Assembly (NCBI GenBank): GCA_030142905.1
Contig: JASJOG010000078.1
Location: forward strand, 1,116,001-1,180,000
From: Heliopora coerulea
Lineage: Eukaryota; Cnidaria; Anthozoa; Scleralcyonacea; Helioporidae
DNA length: 64,000 nucleotides
Direction: 5' to 3'
In this document: positions 36,101 to 48,027 of the stretch, piece by piece
Position numbering within the stretch: position 1 is the stretch's first letter
How the letters are laid out: every line of letters starts with the position of its first letter
Translations under genes and position numbers: made by a program
Notes under the pieces: generated by a model
Database searches by the model: none
Told to the model about the DNA's origin: nothing
The model's input: only the letters and a program-made list of their open reading frames with translations

Positions 36101-39100
36101 TTCGAGAAGTACTTGCGAAAATATGGCAATGTTTAAAAATTGGACAATTAAGCCTTATATACGCATAAAAGCCAGAATATGGTAAGATTTAGTTAAACAC
36201 CAAATAGTTGTAGGAAACTTTCCAAATACTTCTAAATTGTTCTCCTCCACCCAAACATCATGAAACAAATCGATTTTCGTCGATTTGACGATTTGCTGTA
36301 AAAATTTCTCCAACTCGTCAAAAACGCTTTATCTCGTCGGGATAAGACGATTACTAAAACGAACTGTGAAAAAGTTGTGGCTTAAGTTTGTTGCATTGGT
36401 CGAATGTTTCCCAAAACTCGTCAATCGGTTTAAAATGATCTTTTCGGGTCAGAGAAGAGAATAAAAGCATTAGTTGATTGATTCGAGAAGTACTTGCGAA
36501 AATATGGCAATGTTTAAAAATTGGACAATTAAGCTTTATATACGCATAAAAGCCAGAATATGGTAAGATTTAGTTAAACACCAAATAGTTGTACGAAACT
36601 TTCCAAATACTTCTAAATTGTTCTCCTCCACCCAAACATCATGAAACAAATCGATTTTCGTCGATTTGACGATTTGCTGTGAAAATTTCTCCAACTCGTC
36701 AAAAACGCTTTATCTCGTCGGGATAAGACGATTACTAAAACGAACTGTGAAAAAGTTGTGGCTTAAGTTTGTTGCATTGGTCGAATGTTTCCCAAAACTC
36801 GTCAATCGGTTAAAAATGATCTTTTCGGGTCAGAGAAGAGAATAAAAGCATTAGTTGATTGATACGAGAAGTACTTGCGAAAATATGGCAATGTTTAAAA
36901 ATTGGACAATTAAGCCTTATATACGCCTAAAAGCCAGAAGTTTGCCAAGAATTGGTTAAACACCAAATAGGTTTAGGAAACTTTCCAAATACTTCTAAAT
37001 TTTTCTCCTACACCCAAATGTCATGAAACAAATCGATTTTCTTCTATTTGACGATTTGCTGTGAAAATTTCTCCAACTCGTCAAAAACGCTTTATCTCGT
37101 CGAAATAAGACGATTACTAAAACGAACTGTGAAACAGTTGTGGCTTAAGTTTGTTGCATTGGTCGAATGTTTCCCAAAACTCGTCAATCGGTTTAAAATG
37201 ATCTTTTCGGGTCAGAGAAGAGAATAAAAGCATTAGTTGATTGATTCGAGAAGTACTTGCGAGAATATGGCAATGTTTAAAAATTGGACAATTAAGCCTT
37301 ATATACGCATAAAAGCCAGATTATGGTAAGATTTAGTTAAACACCAAATAGTTGTAGGAAACTTTCCAAATACTTCTAAATTGTTCTCCTCCACCTAAAA
37401 ATCATGAAACAAATCGATTTTCTTTGATTTGACGATTTGCTGTGAAAATTTCTCCAACTCGTCAAAAACGCTTTATCTCGTCGGGATAAGACGATTACTA
37501 AAACGAACTGTGAAACAGTTGTGGCTTAAGTTTGTTGCATTTGTCGAATATTTGCAAAAACTCGTCAATCGGTTTAAAATGATCTTTTCGGGTCAGAGAA
37601 GAGAATAAAAGCATTAGTTGATTGATTCGAGAAGTACTTGCGAAAATATGGCAATGTTTAAAAATTGGACAATTAAGCCTTATATACGCATAAAAGCCAG
37701 AATATGGTAAGATTTAGTTAAACACCAAATAGTTGTAGGAAACTTTCCAAATACTTCTAAATTGTTCTCCTCCACCCAAACATCATGAAACAAATCGATT
37801 TTCGTCGATTTGACGATTTGCTGTAAAAATTTCTCCAACTCGTCAAAAACGCTTTATCTCGTCGGGATAAGACGATTACTAAAACGAACTGTGAAAAAGT
37901 TGTGGCTTAAGTTTGTTGCATTGGTCGAATGTTTCCCAAAACTCGTCAATCGGTTTAAAATGATCTTTTCGGGTCAGAGAAGAGAATAAAAGCATTAGTT
38001 GATTGATTCGAGAAGTACTTGCGAAAATATGGCAATGTTTAAAAATTGGACAATTAAGCTTTATATACGCATAAAAGCCAGAATATGGTAAGATTTAGTT
38101 AAACACCAAATAGTTGTACGAAACTTTCCAAATACTTCTAAATTGTTCTCCTCCACCCAAACATCATGAAACAAATCGATTTTCGTCGATTTGACGATTT
38201 GCTGTGAAAATTTCTCCAACTCGTCAAAAACGCTTTATCTCGTCGGGATAAGACGATTACTAAAACGAACTGTGAAACAGTTGTGGCTTAAGTTTGTTGC
38301 ATTGGTCGAATGTTTCCCAAAACTCGTCAATCGGTTTAAAATGATCTTTTCGGGTCAGAGAAGAGAATAAAAGCATTAGTTGATTGATTCGAGAAGTACT
38401 TGCGAAAATATGGCAATGTTTAAAAATTGGACAATTAAGCCTTATATACGCATAAAAGCCAGAAGTATGCCTAGAATTGGTTAAACACCAAATAGGTTTA
38501 GGAAACTTTCCAAATACTTCTAAATTGTTCTCCTACACCCAAATGTCATGAAACAAATCGATTTTCTTCTATTTGACGATTTGCTGTGAAAATTTCTCCA
38601 ACTCGTCAAAAACGCTTTATCTCGTCGGGATAAGACGATTACTAAAACGAACTGTGAAAAAGTTGTGGCTTAAGTTTGTTGCATTGGTCGAATGTTTCCC
38701 AAAACTCGTCAATCGGTTTAAAATGATCTTTTCGGGTCAGAGAAGAGAATAAAAGCATTAGTTGATTGATTCGAGAAGTACTTGCGAAAATATGGCAATG
38801 TTTAAAAATTGGACAATTAAGCCTTATATACGCATAAAAGCCAGAATATGGTAAGATTTAGTTAAACACCAAATAGTTGTAGGAAACTTTCCAAATACTT
38901 CTAAATTGTTCTCCTCCACCCAAACATCATGAAACAAATCGATTTTCGTCGATTTGACGATTTGCTGTAAAAATTTCTCCAACTCGTCAAAAACGCTTTA
39001 TCTCGTCGGGATAAGACGATTACTAAAACGAACTGTGAAAAAGTTGTGAGTTAAGTTTGTTGCATTGGTCGAATGTTTCCCAAAACTCGTCAATCGGTTA

Positions 39101-40404
39101 AAAATGATCTTTTCGGGTCAGAGAAGAGAATAAAAGCATTAGTTGATTGATTCGAGAAGTACTTGCGAAAATATGGCAATGTTTAAAAATTGGACAATTA
39201 AGCTTTATATACGCATAAAAGCCAGAATATGGTAAGATTTAGTTAAACACCAAATAGTTGTAGGAAACTTTCCAAATTCTTCTAAATTGTTCTCCTCCAC
39301 CCAAACATCATGAAACAAATCGATTTTCGTCGATTTGACGATTTGCTGTAAAAATTTCTCCAACTCGTCAAAAACGTTTTATCTCGTCGTGATAAGACGA
39401 TTACTAAAACGAACTGTGAAAAAGTTGTGGCTTAAGTTTGTTGCATTGGTCGAATGTTTCCCAAAACTCGTCAATCGGTTAAAAATGAGCTTTTCGGGAC
39501 AGAGAAGAGAATAAAAGCATTAGTTGATTGATTCGAGAAGTACTTGCGAAAATATGGCAATGTTTAAAAATTGGACAATTAAGCCTTAAATACGCATAAA
39601 AGCCAGAATATGGTAAGATTTAGTTAAACACCAAATAGTTGTAGGAAACTTTCCAAATACTTCAAAATTGTTCTCCTCCACCTAAACATCATGAAACAAA
39701 TCGATTTTCGTCGATTTGACAATTTGCTGTAAAAATTTCTCCAACTCGTCAAAAACGCTTTATCTCGTCGGGATAAGACGATTACTAAAACGAACTGTGA
39801 AAAAGTTGTGGCTTAAGTTTGTTGCATTGGTCGAATGTTTCCCAAAACTCGTCAATCGGTTTAAAATGATCTTTTCGGGTCAGAGAAGAGAATAAAAGCA
39901 TTAGTTGATTGATTCGAGAAGTACTTGCGAAAATATGGCAATGTTTAAAAATTGGACAATTAAGCCTTATATACGCATAAAAGCCAGAATATGGTAAGAT
40001 TTAGTTAAACACCAAATAGTTGTAGGAAACATTCCAAATACTTCTAAATTGTTCTCCTCCACCCAAACATCATGAAACAAATCGATTTTCGTCGATTTGA
40101 CGATTTGCTGTAAAAATTTCTCCAACTCGTCAAAAACGCTTTATCTCGTCGGGATAAGACGATTACTAAAACGAACTGTGAAAAAGTTGTGGCTTAAGTT
40201 TGTTGCATTGGTCGAATGTTTCCCAAAACTCGTCAATCGGTTAAAAATGATCTTTTCGGGTCAGAGAAGAGAATAAAAGCATTAGTTGATTGATTCGAGA
40301 AGTACTTGCGAAAATATGGCAATGTTTAAAAATTGGACAATTAAGCCTTATATACGCCTAAAAGCCAGAAGTATGCCTAGAATTGGTTAAACACCAAATA
40401 GGTT
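33162..40404. repeat. Ten-monomer higher-order repeat, period 3812 bp, nearly two copies
   Basis: Markers repeat at exactly 3812 bp: TAAATTTTTCTCC (33184, 36996), TACGAAAC (34305, 38117), GTTGTGAG (35231, 39043) and TTAAATACG (35774, 39586). The unit is headed by a class B junction of the TTTGCCAAG subtype. The first copy has ten monomers (33162-36973). The second runs 36974-40404 with nine, because the monomer at 36592 has no counterpart. That extra monomer begins like the one at 34305 (TACGAAAC, TGTGAAAATT) and ends like the one at 32780 (GGTTAAAAATG, GATACGAG, TTTGCCAAG). Confidence 0.9.
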
Positions 40405-43400
40405 TAGGAAACTTTCCAAATACTTCTAAATTGTTCTCCTACACCCAAATGTCATGAAACAAATCGATTTTCTTCTATTTGACGATTTGCTGTGAAAATT
40501 TCTCCAACTCGTCAAAAACGCTTTATCTCGTCGGGATAAGACGATTACTAAAACGAACTGTGAAAAAGTTGTGGCTTAAGTTTGTTGCATTGGTCGAATG
40601 TTTCCCAAAACTCGTCAATCGGTTTAAAATGATCTTTTCGGGTCAGAGAAGAGAATAAAAGCATTAGTTGATTGATTCGAGAAGTACTTGCGAAAATATG
40701 GCAATGTTTAAAAATTGGACAATTAAGCCTTATATACGCATAAAAGCCAGAATATGGTAAGATTTAGTTAAACACCAAATAGTTGTAGGAAACTTTCCAA
40801 ATACTTCTAAATTGTTCTCCTCCACCCAAACATCATGAAACAAATCGATTTTCGTCGATTTGACGATTTGCTGTAAAAATTTCTCCAACTCGTCAAAAAC
40901 GCTTTATCTCGTCGGGATAAGACGATTACTAAAACGAACTGTGAAAAAGTTGTGGCTTAAGTTTGTTGCATTGGTCGAATGTTTCCCAAAACTCGTCAAT
41001 CGGTTAAAAATGATCTTTTCGGGTCAGAGAAGAGAATAAAAGCATTAGTTGATTGATTCGAGAAGTACTTGCGAAAATATGGCAATGTTTAAAAATTGGA
41101 CAATTAAGCCTTATATACGCATAAAAGCCAGAATATGGTAAGATTTAGTTAAACACCAAATAGTTGTAGGAAACTTTCCAAATTCTTCTAAATTGTTCTC
41201 CTCCACCCAAACATCATGAAACAAATCGATTTTCGTCGATTTGACGATTTGCTGTAAAAATTTCTCCAACTCGTCAAAAACGTTTTATCTCGTCGGGATA
41301 AGACGATTACTAAAACGAACTGTGAAAAAGTTGTGGCTTAAGTTAGTTGCATTGGTCGAATCTTTCCCAAAACTCGTCAATCGGTTAAAAATGAGCTTTT
41401 CGGGTCAGAGAAGAGAATAAAAGCATTAGTTGATTGATTCGAGAAGTACTTGCGAAAATATGGCAATGTTTAAAAATTGGACAATTAAGCCTTAAATACG
41501 CATAAAAGCCAGAATATGGTAAGATTTAGTTAAACACCAAATAGTTGTAGGAAACTTTCCAAATACTTCTAAATTGTTCTCCTCCACCTAAACATCATGA
41601 AACAAATCGATTTTCGTCGATTTGACGATTTGCTGTAAAAATTTCTCCAACTCGTCAAAAACGCTTTATCTCGTCGGGATAAGACGATTACTAAAACGAA
41701 CTGTGAAAAAGTTGTGGCTTAAGTTTGTTGCATTGGTCGAATGTTTCCCAAAACTCGTCAATCGGTTTAAAATGATCTTTTCGGGTCAGAGAAGAGAATA
41801 AAAGCATTAGTTGATTGATTCGAGAAGTACTTGCGAAAATATGGCAATGTTTAAAAATTGGACAATTAAGCCTTATATACGCATAAAAGCCAGAATATGG
41901 TAAGATTTAGTTAAACACCAAATAGTTGTAGGAAACTTTCCAAATACTTCTAAATTGTTCTCCTCCACCCAAACATCATGAAACAAATCGATTTTCGTCG
42001 ATTTGACGATTTGCTGTAAAAATTTCTCCAACTCGTCAAAAACGCTTTATCTCGTCGGGATAAGACGATTACTAAAACGAACTGTGAAAAAGTTGTGGCT
42101 TAAGTTTGTTGCATTGGTCGAATGTTTCCCAAAACTCGTCAATCGGTTAAAAATGATCTTTTCGGGTCAGAGAAGAGAATAAAAGCATTAGTTGATTGAT
42201 TCGAGAAGTACTTGCGAAAATATGGCAATGTTTAAAAATTGGACAATTAAGCCTTATATACGCCTAAAAGCCAGAAGTATGCCTAGAATTGGTTAAACAC
42301 CAAATAGGTTTAGGAAACTTTCCAAATACTTCTAAATTGTTCTCCTACACCCAAATGTCATGAAACAAATCGATTTTCTTCTATTTGACGATTTGCTGTG
42401 AAAATTTCTCCAACTCGTCAAAAACGCTTTATCTCGTCGGGATAAGACGATTACTAAAACGAACTGTGAAAAAGTTGTGGCTTAAGTTTGTTGCATTGGT
42501 CGAATGTTTCCCAAAACTCGTCAATCGGTTTAAAATGATCTTTTCGGGTCAGAGAAGAGAATAAAAGCATTAGTTGATTGATTCGAGAAGTACTTGCGAA
42601 AATATGGCAATGTTTAAAAATTGGACAATTAAGCCTTATATACGCATAAAAGCCAGAATATGGTAAGATTTAGTTAAACACCAAATAGTTGTAGGAAACT
42701 TTCCAAATACTTCTAAATTGTTCTCCTCCACCCAAACATCATGAAACAAATCGATTTTCGTCGATTTGACGATTTGCTGTAAAAATTTCTCCAACTCGTC
42801 AAAAACGCTTTATCTCGTCGGGATAAGACGATTACTAAAACGAACTGTGAAAAAGTTGTGGCTTAAGTTTGTTGCATTGGTCGAATGTTTCCCAAAACTC
42901 GTCAATCGGTTAAAAATGATCTTTTCGGGTCAGAGAAGAGAATAAAAGCATTAGTTGATTGATTCGAGAAGTACTTGCGAAAATATGGCAATGTTTAAAA
43001 ATTGGACAATTAAGCCTTATATACGCATAAAAGCCAGAATATGGTAAGATTTAGTTAAACACCAAATAGTTGTAGGAAACTTTCCAAATTCTTCTAAATT
43101 GTTCTCCTCCACCCAAACATCATGAAACAAATCGATTTTCGTCGATTTGACGATTTGCTGTAAAAATTTCTCCAACTCGTCAAAAACGTTTTATCTCGTC
43201 GGGATAAGACGATTACTAAAACGAACTGTGAAAAAGTTGTGGCTTAAGTTTGTTGCATTGGTCGAATCTTTCCCAAAACTCGTCAATCGGTTAAAAATGA
43301 GCTTTTCGGGTCAGAGAAGAGAATAAAAGCATTAGTTGATTGATTCGAGAAGTACTTGCGAAAATATGGCAATGTTTAAAAATTGGACAATTAAGCCTTA

Positions 43401-44216
43401 AATACGCATAAAATCCAGAATATGGTAAGATTTAGTTAAACACCAAATAGTTGTAGGAAACTTTCCAAATACTTCTAAATTGTTCTCCTCCACCTAAACA
43501 TCATGAAACAAATCGATTTTCGTCGATTTGACGATTTGCTGTAAAAATTTCTCCAACTCGTCAAAAACGCTTTATCTCGTCGGGATAAGACGATTACTAA
43601 AACGAACTGTGAAAAAGTTGTGGCTTAAGTTTGTTGCATTGGTCGAATGTTTCCCAAAACTCGTCAATCGGTTTAAAATGATCTTTTCGGGTCAGAGAAG
43701 AGAATAAAAGCATTAGTTGATTGATTCGAGAAGTACTTGCGAAAATATGGCAATGTTTAAAAATTGGACAATTAAGCCTTATATACGCATAAAAGCCAGA
43801 ATATGGTAAGATTTAGTTAAACACCAAATAGTTGTAGGAAACTTTCCAAATACTTCTAAATTGTTCTCCTCCACCCAAACATCATGAAACAAATCGATTT
43901 TCGTCGATTTGACGATTTGCTGTAAAAATTTCTCCAACTCGTCAAAAACGCTTTATCTCGTCGGGATAAGACGATTACTAAAACGAACTGTGAAAAAGTT
44001 GTGGCTTAAGTTTGTTGCATTGGTCGAATGTTTCCCAAAACTCGTCAATCGGTTAAAAATGATCTTTTCGGGTCAGAGAAGAGAATAAAAGCATTAGTTG
44101 ATTGATTCGAGAAGTACTTGCGAAAATATGGCAATGTTTAAAAATTGGACAATTAAGCCTTATATACGCCAAAAAGCCAGAAGTTTGCCAAGAATTGGTT
44201 AAACACCAAATAGGTT
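40405..44216. repeat. Five-monomer higher-order repeat, first pair (1906 bp)
   Basis: Units at 40405 and 42311 share order and markers at 1906-bp offset: ACGTTTTATC, GAATCTTTCC, ATGAGCTTTTC and TTAAATACG (41492, 43398). AAGTTAGTTGC near 41341 is only in the first unit. The second unit ends in the altered junction CGCCAAAAAGCC with TTTGCCAAG at 44167. No gene is present. Confidence 0.9.
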
Positions 44217-47200
44217 TAGGAAACTTTCCAAATACTTCTAAATTTTTCTCCTACACCCAAATGTCATGAAACAAATCGATTTTCTTCTATTTGACGATTT
44301 GCTGTGAAAATTTCTCCAACTCGTCAAAAACGCTTTATCTCGTCGGGATAAGACGATTACTAAAACGAACTGTGAAAAAGTTGTGGCTTAAGTTTGTTGC
44401 ATTGGTCGAATGTTTCCCAAAACTCGTCAATCGGTTTAAAATGAGCTTTTCGGGTCAGAGAAGAGAATAAAAGCATTAGTTGATTGATTCGAGAAGTACT
44501 TGCGAAAATATGGCAATGTTTAAAAATTGGACAATTAAGCCTTATATACGCATAAAAGCCAGAATATGGTAAGATTTAGTTAAACACCAAATAGTTGTAG
44601 GAAACTTTCCAAATACTTCTAAATTGTTCTCCTCCACCTAAAAATCATGAAACAAATCGATTTTCTTTGATTTGACGATTTGCTGTGAAAATTTCTCCAA
44701 CTCGTCAAAAACGCTTTATCTCGTCGGGATAAGACGATTACTAAAACGAACTGTGAAACAGTTGTGGCTTAAGTTTGTTGCATTTGTCGAATATTTGCAA
44801 AAACTCGTCAATCGGTTTAAAATTATCTTTCCGGGTCAGAGAAGAGAATAAAAGCATTAGTTGATTGATTGGAGAAGTACTTGCGAAAATATGGCAATGT
44901 TTAAAAATTGGACAATTAAGCCTTATATACGCATAAAAGCCAGAATATGGTAAGATTTAGTTAAACACCAAATAGTTGTAGGAAACTTTCCAAATACTTC
45001 TAAATTGTTCTCCTCCACCCAAACATCATGAAACAAATCGATTTTCGTCGATTTGACGATTTGCTGTAAAAATTTCTCCAACTCGTCAAAAACGCTTTAT
45101 CTCGTCGGGATAAGACGATTACTAAAACGAACTGTGAAAAAGTTGTGGCTTAAGTTTGTTGCATTGGTCGAATGTTTCCCAAAACTCGTCAATCGGTTTA
45201 AAATGATCTTTTCGGGTCAGAGAAGAGAATAAAAGCATTAGTTGATTGATTCGAGAAGTACTTGCGAAAACATGGCAATGTTTAAAAATTGGACAATTAA
45301 GCCTTATATACGCATAAAAGCCAGAATATGGTAAGATTTAGTTAAACACCAAATAGTTGTAGGAAACTTTCCAAATACTTCTAAATTGTTCTCCTCCACC
45401 CAAACATCATGAAACAAATCGATTTTCGTCGATTTGACGATTTGCTGTAAAAATTTCTCCAACTCGTCAAAAACGCTTTATCTCGTCGGGATAAGACGAT
45501 TACTAAAACGAACTGTGAAAAAGTTGTGGCTTAAGTTTGTTGCATTGGTCGAATGTTTCCCAAAACTCGTCAATCGGTTTAAAATGATCTTTTCGGGTCA
45601 GAGAAGAGAATAAAAGCATTAGTTGATTGATTCGAGAAGTACTTGCGAAAATATGGCAATGTTTAAAAATTGGACAATTAAGCCTTATATACGCATAAAA
45701 GCCAGAATATGGTAAGATTTAGTTAAACACCAAATAGTTGTAGGAAACTTTCCAAATTCTTCTAAATTGTTCTCCTCCACCTAAACATCATGAAACAAAT
45801 CGATTTTCGTCGATTTGACGATTTGCTGTAAAAATTTCTCCAACTCGTCAAAAACGCTTTATCTCGTCGGGATAAGACGATTACTAAAACGAACTGTGAA
45901 AAAGTTGTGGCTTAAGTTTGTTGCATTGGTCGAATGTTTCCCAAAACTCGTCAATCGGTTAAAAATGATCTTTTCGGGTCAGAGAAGAGAATAAAAGCAT
46001 TAGTTGATTGATTCGAGAAGTACTTGCGAAAATATGGCAATGTTTAAAAATTGGACAATTAAGCCTTATATACGCCAAAAAGCCAGAAGTTTGCCAAGAA
46101 TTGGTTAAACACCAAATAGGTTTAGGAAACTTTCCAAATACTTCTAAATTTTTCTCCTACACCCAAATGTCATGAAACAAATCGATTTTCTTCTATTTGA
46201 CGATTTGCTGTGAAAATTTCTCCAACTCGTCAAAAACGCTTTATCTCGTCGGGATAAGACGATTACTAAAACGAACTGTGAAAAAGTTGTGGCTTAAGTT
46301 TGTTGCATTGGTCGAATGTTTCCCAAAACTCGTCAATCGGTTTAAAATGAGCTTTTCGGGTCAGAGAAGAGAATAAAAGCATTAGTTGATTGATTCGAGA
46401 AGTACTTGCGAAAATATGGCAATGTTTAAAAATTGGACAATTAAGCCTTATATACGCATAAAAGCCAGAATATGGTAAGATTTAGTTAAACACCAAATAG
46501 TTGTAGGAAACTTTCCAAATACTTCTAAATTGTTCTCCTCCACCTAAAAATCATGAAACAAATCGATTTTCTTTGATTTGACGATTTGCTGTGAAAATTT
46601 CTCCAACTCGTCAAAAACGCTTTATCTCGTCGGGATAAGACGATTACTAAAACGAACTGTGAAACAGTTGTGGCTTAAGTTTGTTGCATTTGTCGAATAT
46701 TTGCAAAAACTCGTCAATCGGTTTAAAATTATCTTTCCGGGTCAGAGAAGAGAATAAAAGCATTAGTTGATTGATTGGAGAAGTACTTGCGAAAATATGG
46801 CAATGTTTAAAAATTGGACAATTAAGCCTTATATACGCATAAAAGCCAGAATATGGTAAGATTTAGTTAAACACCAAATAGTTGTAGGAAACTTTCCAAA
46901 TACTTCTAAATTGTTCTCCTCCACCCAAACATCATGAAACAAATCGATTTTCGTCGATTTGACGATTTGCTGTAAAAATTTCTCCAACTCGTCAAAAACG
47001 CTTTATCTCGTCGGGATAAGACGATTACTAAAACGAACTGTGAAAAAGTTGTGGCTTAAGTTTGTTGCATTGGTCGAATGTTTCCCAAAACTCGTCAATC
47101 GGTTTAAAATGATCTTTTCGGGTCAGAGAAGAGAATAAAAGCATTAGTTGATTGATTCGAGAAGTACTTGCGAAAACATGGCAATGTTTAAAAATTGGAC

Positions 47201-48027
47201 AATTAAGCCTTATATACGCATAAAAGCCAGAATATGGTAAGATTTAGTTAAACACCAAATAGTTGTAGGAAACTTTCCAAATACTTCTAAATTGTTCTCC
47301 TCCACCCAAACATCATGAAACAAATCGATTTTCGTCGATTTGACGATTTGCTGTAAAAATTTCTCCAACTCGTCAAAAACGCTTTATCTCGTCGGGATAA
47401 GACGATTACTAAAACGAACTGTGAAAAAGTTGTGGCTTAAGTTTGTTGCATTGGTCGAATGTTTCCCAAAACTCGTCAATCGGTTTAAAATGATCTTTTC
47501 GGGTCAGAGAAGAGAATAAAAGCATTAGTTGATTGATTCGAGAAGTACTTGCGAAAATATGGCAATGTTTAAAAATTGGACAATTAAGCCTTATATACGC
47601 ATAAAAGCCAGAATATGGTAAGATTTAGTTAAACACCAAATAGTTGTAGGAAACTTTCCAAATTCTTCTAAATTGTTCTCCTCCACCTAAACATCATGAA
47701 ACAAATCGATTTTCGTCGATTTGACGATTTGCTGTAAAAATTTCTCCAACTCGTCAAAAACGCTTTATCTCGTCGGGATAAGACGATTACTAAAACGAAC
47801 TGTGAAAAAGTTGTGGCTTAAGTTTGTTGCATTGGTCGAATGTTTCCCAAAACTCGTCAATCGGTTAAAAATGATCTTTTCGGGTCAGAGAAGAGAATAA
47901 AAGCATTAGTTGATTGATTCGAGAAGTACTTGCGAAAATATGGCAATGTTTAAAAATTGGACAATTAAGCCTTATATACGCATAAAAGCCAGAATATGGT
48001 AAGATTTAGTTAAACACCAAATAGTTG
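44217..48027. repeat. Five-monomer higher-order repeat, second pair (1906 bp), nearly identical copies
   Basis: Units at 44217 and 46123 match closely. Shared rare marks are CGCCAAAAAGCC (44167, 46073), TAAATTTTTC, ATGAGCTTTTC, AAATTATCTTTCCGG (44822, 46728), GATTGGAG, AAAACATGG (45271, 47177) and AAATTCTTC with CCTAAAC. All are 1906 bp apart. I saw no difference inside the matched part, which suggests one of the most recent duplications in the window. The second copy is continued by further monomers until the next class B junction at 48755. Confidence 0.92.
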
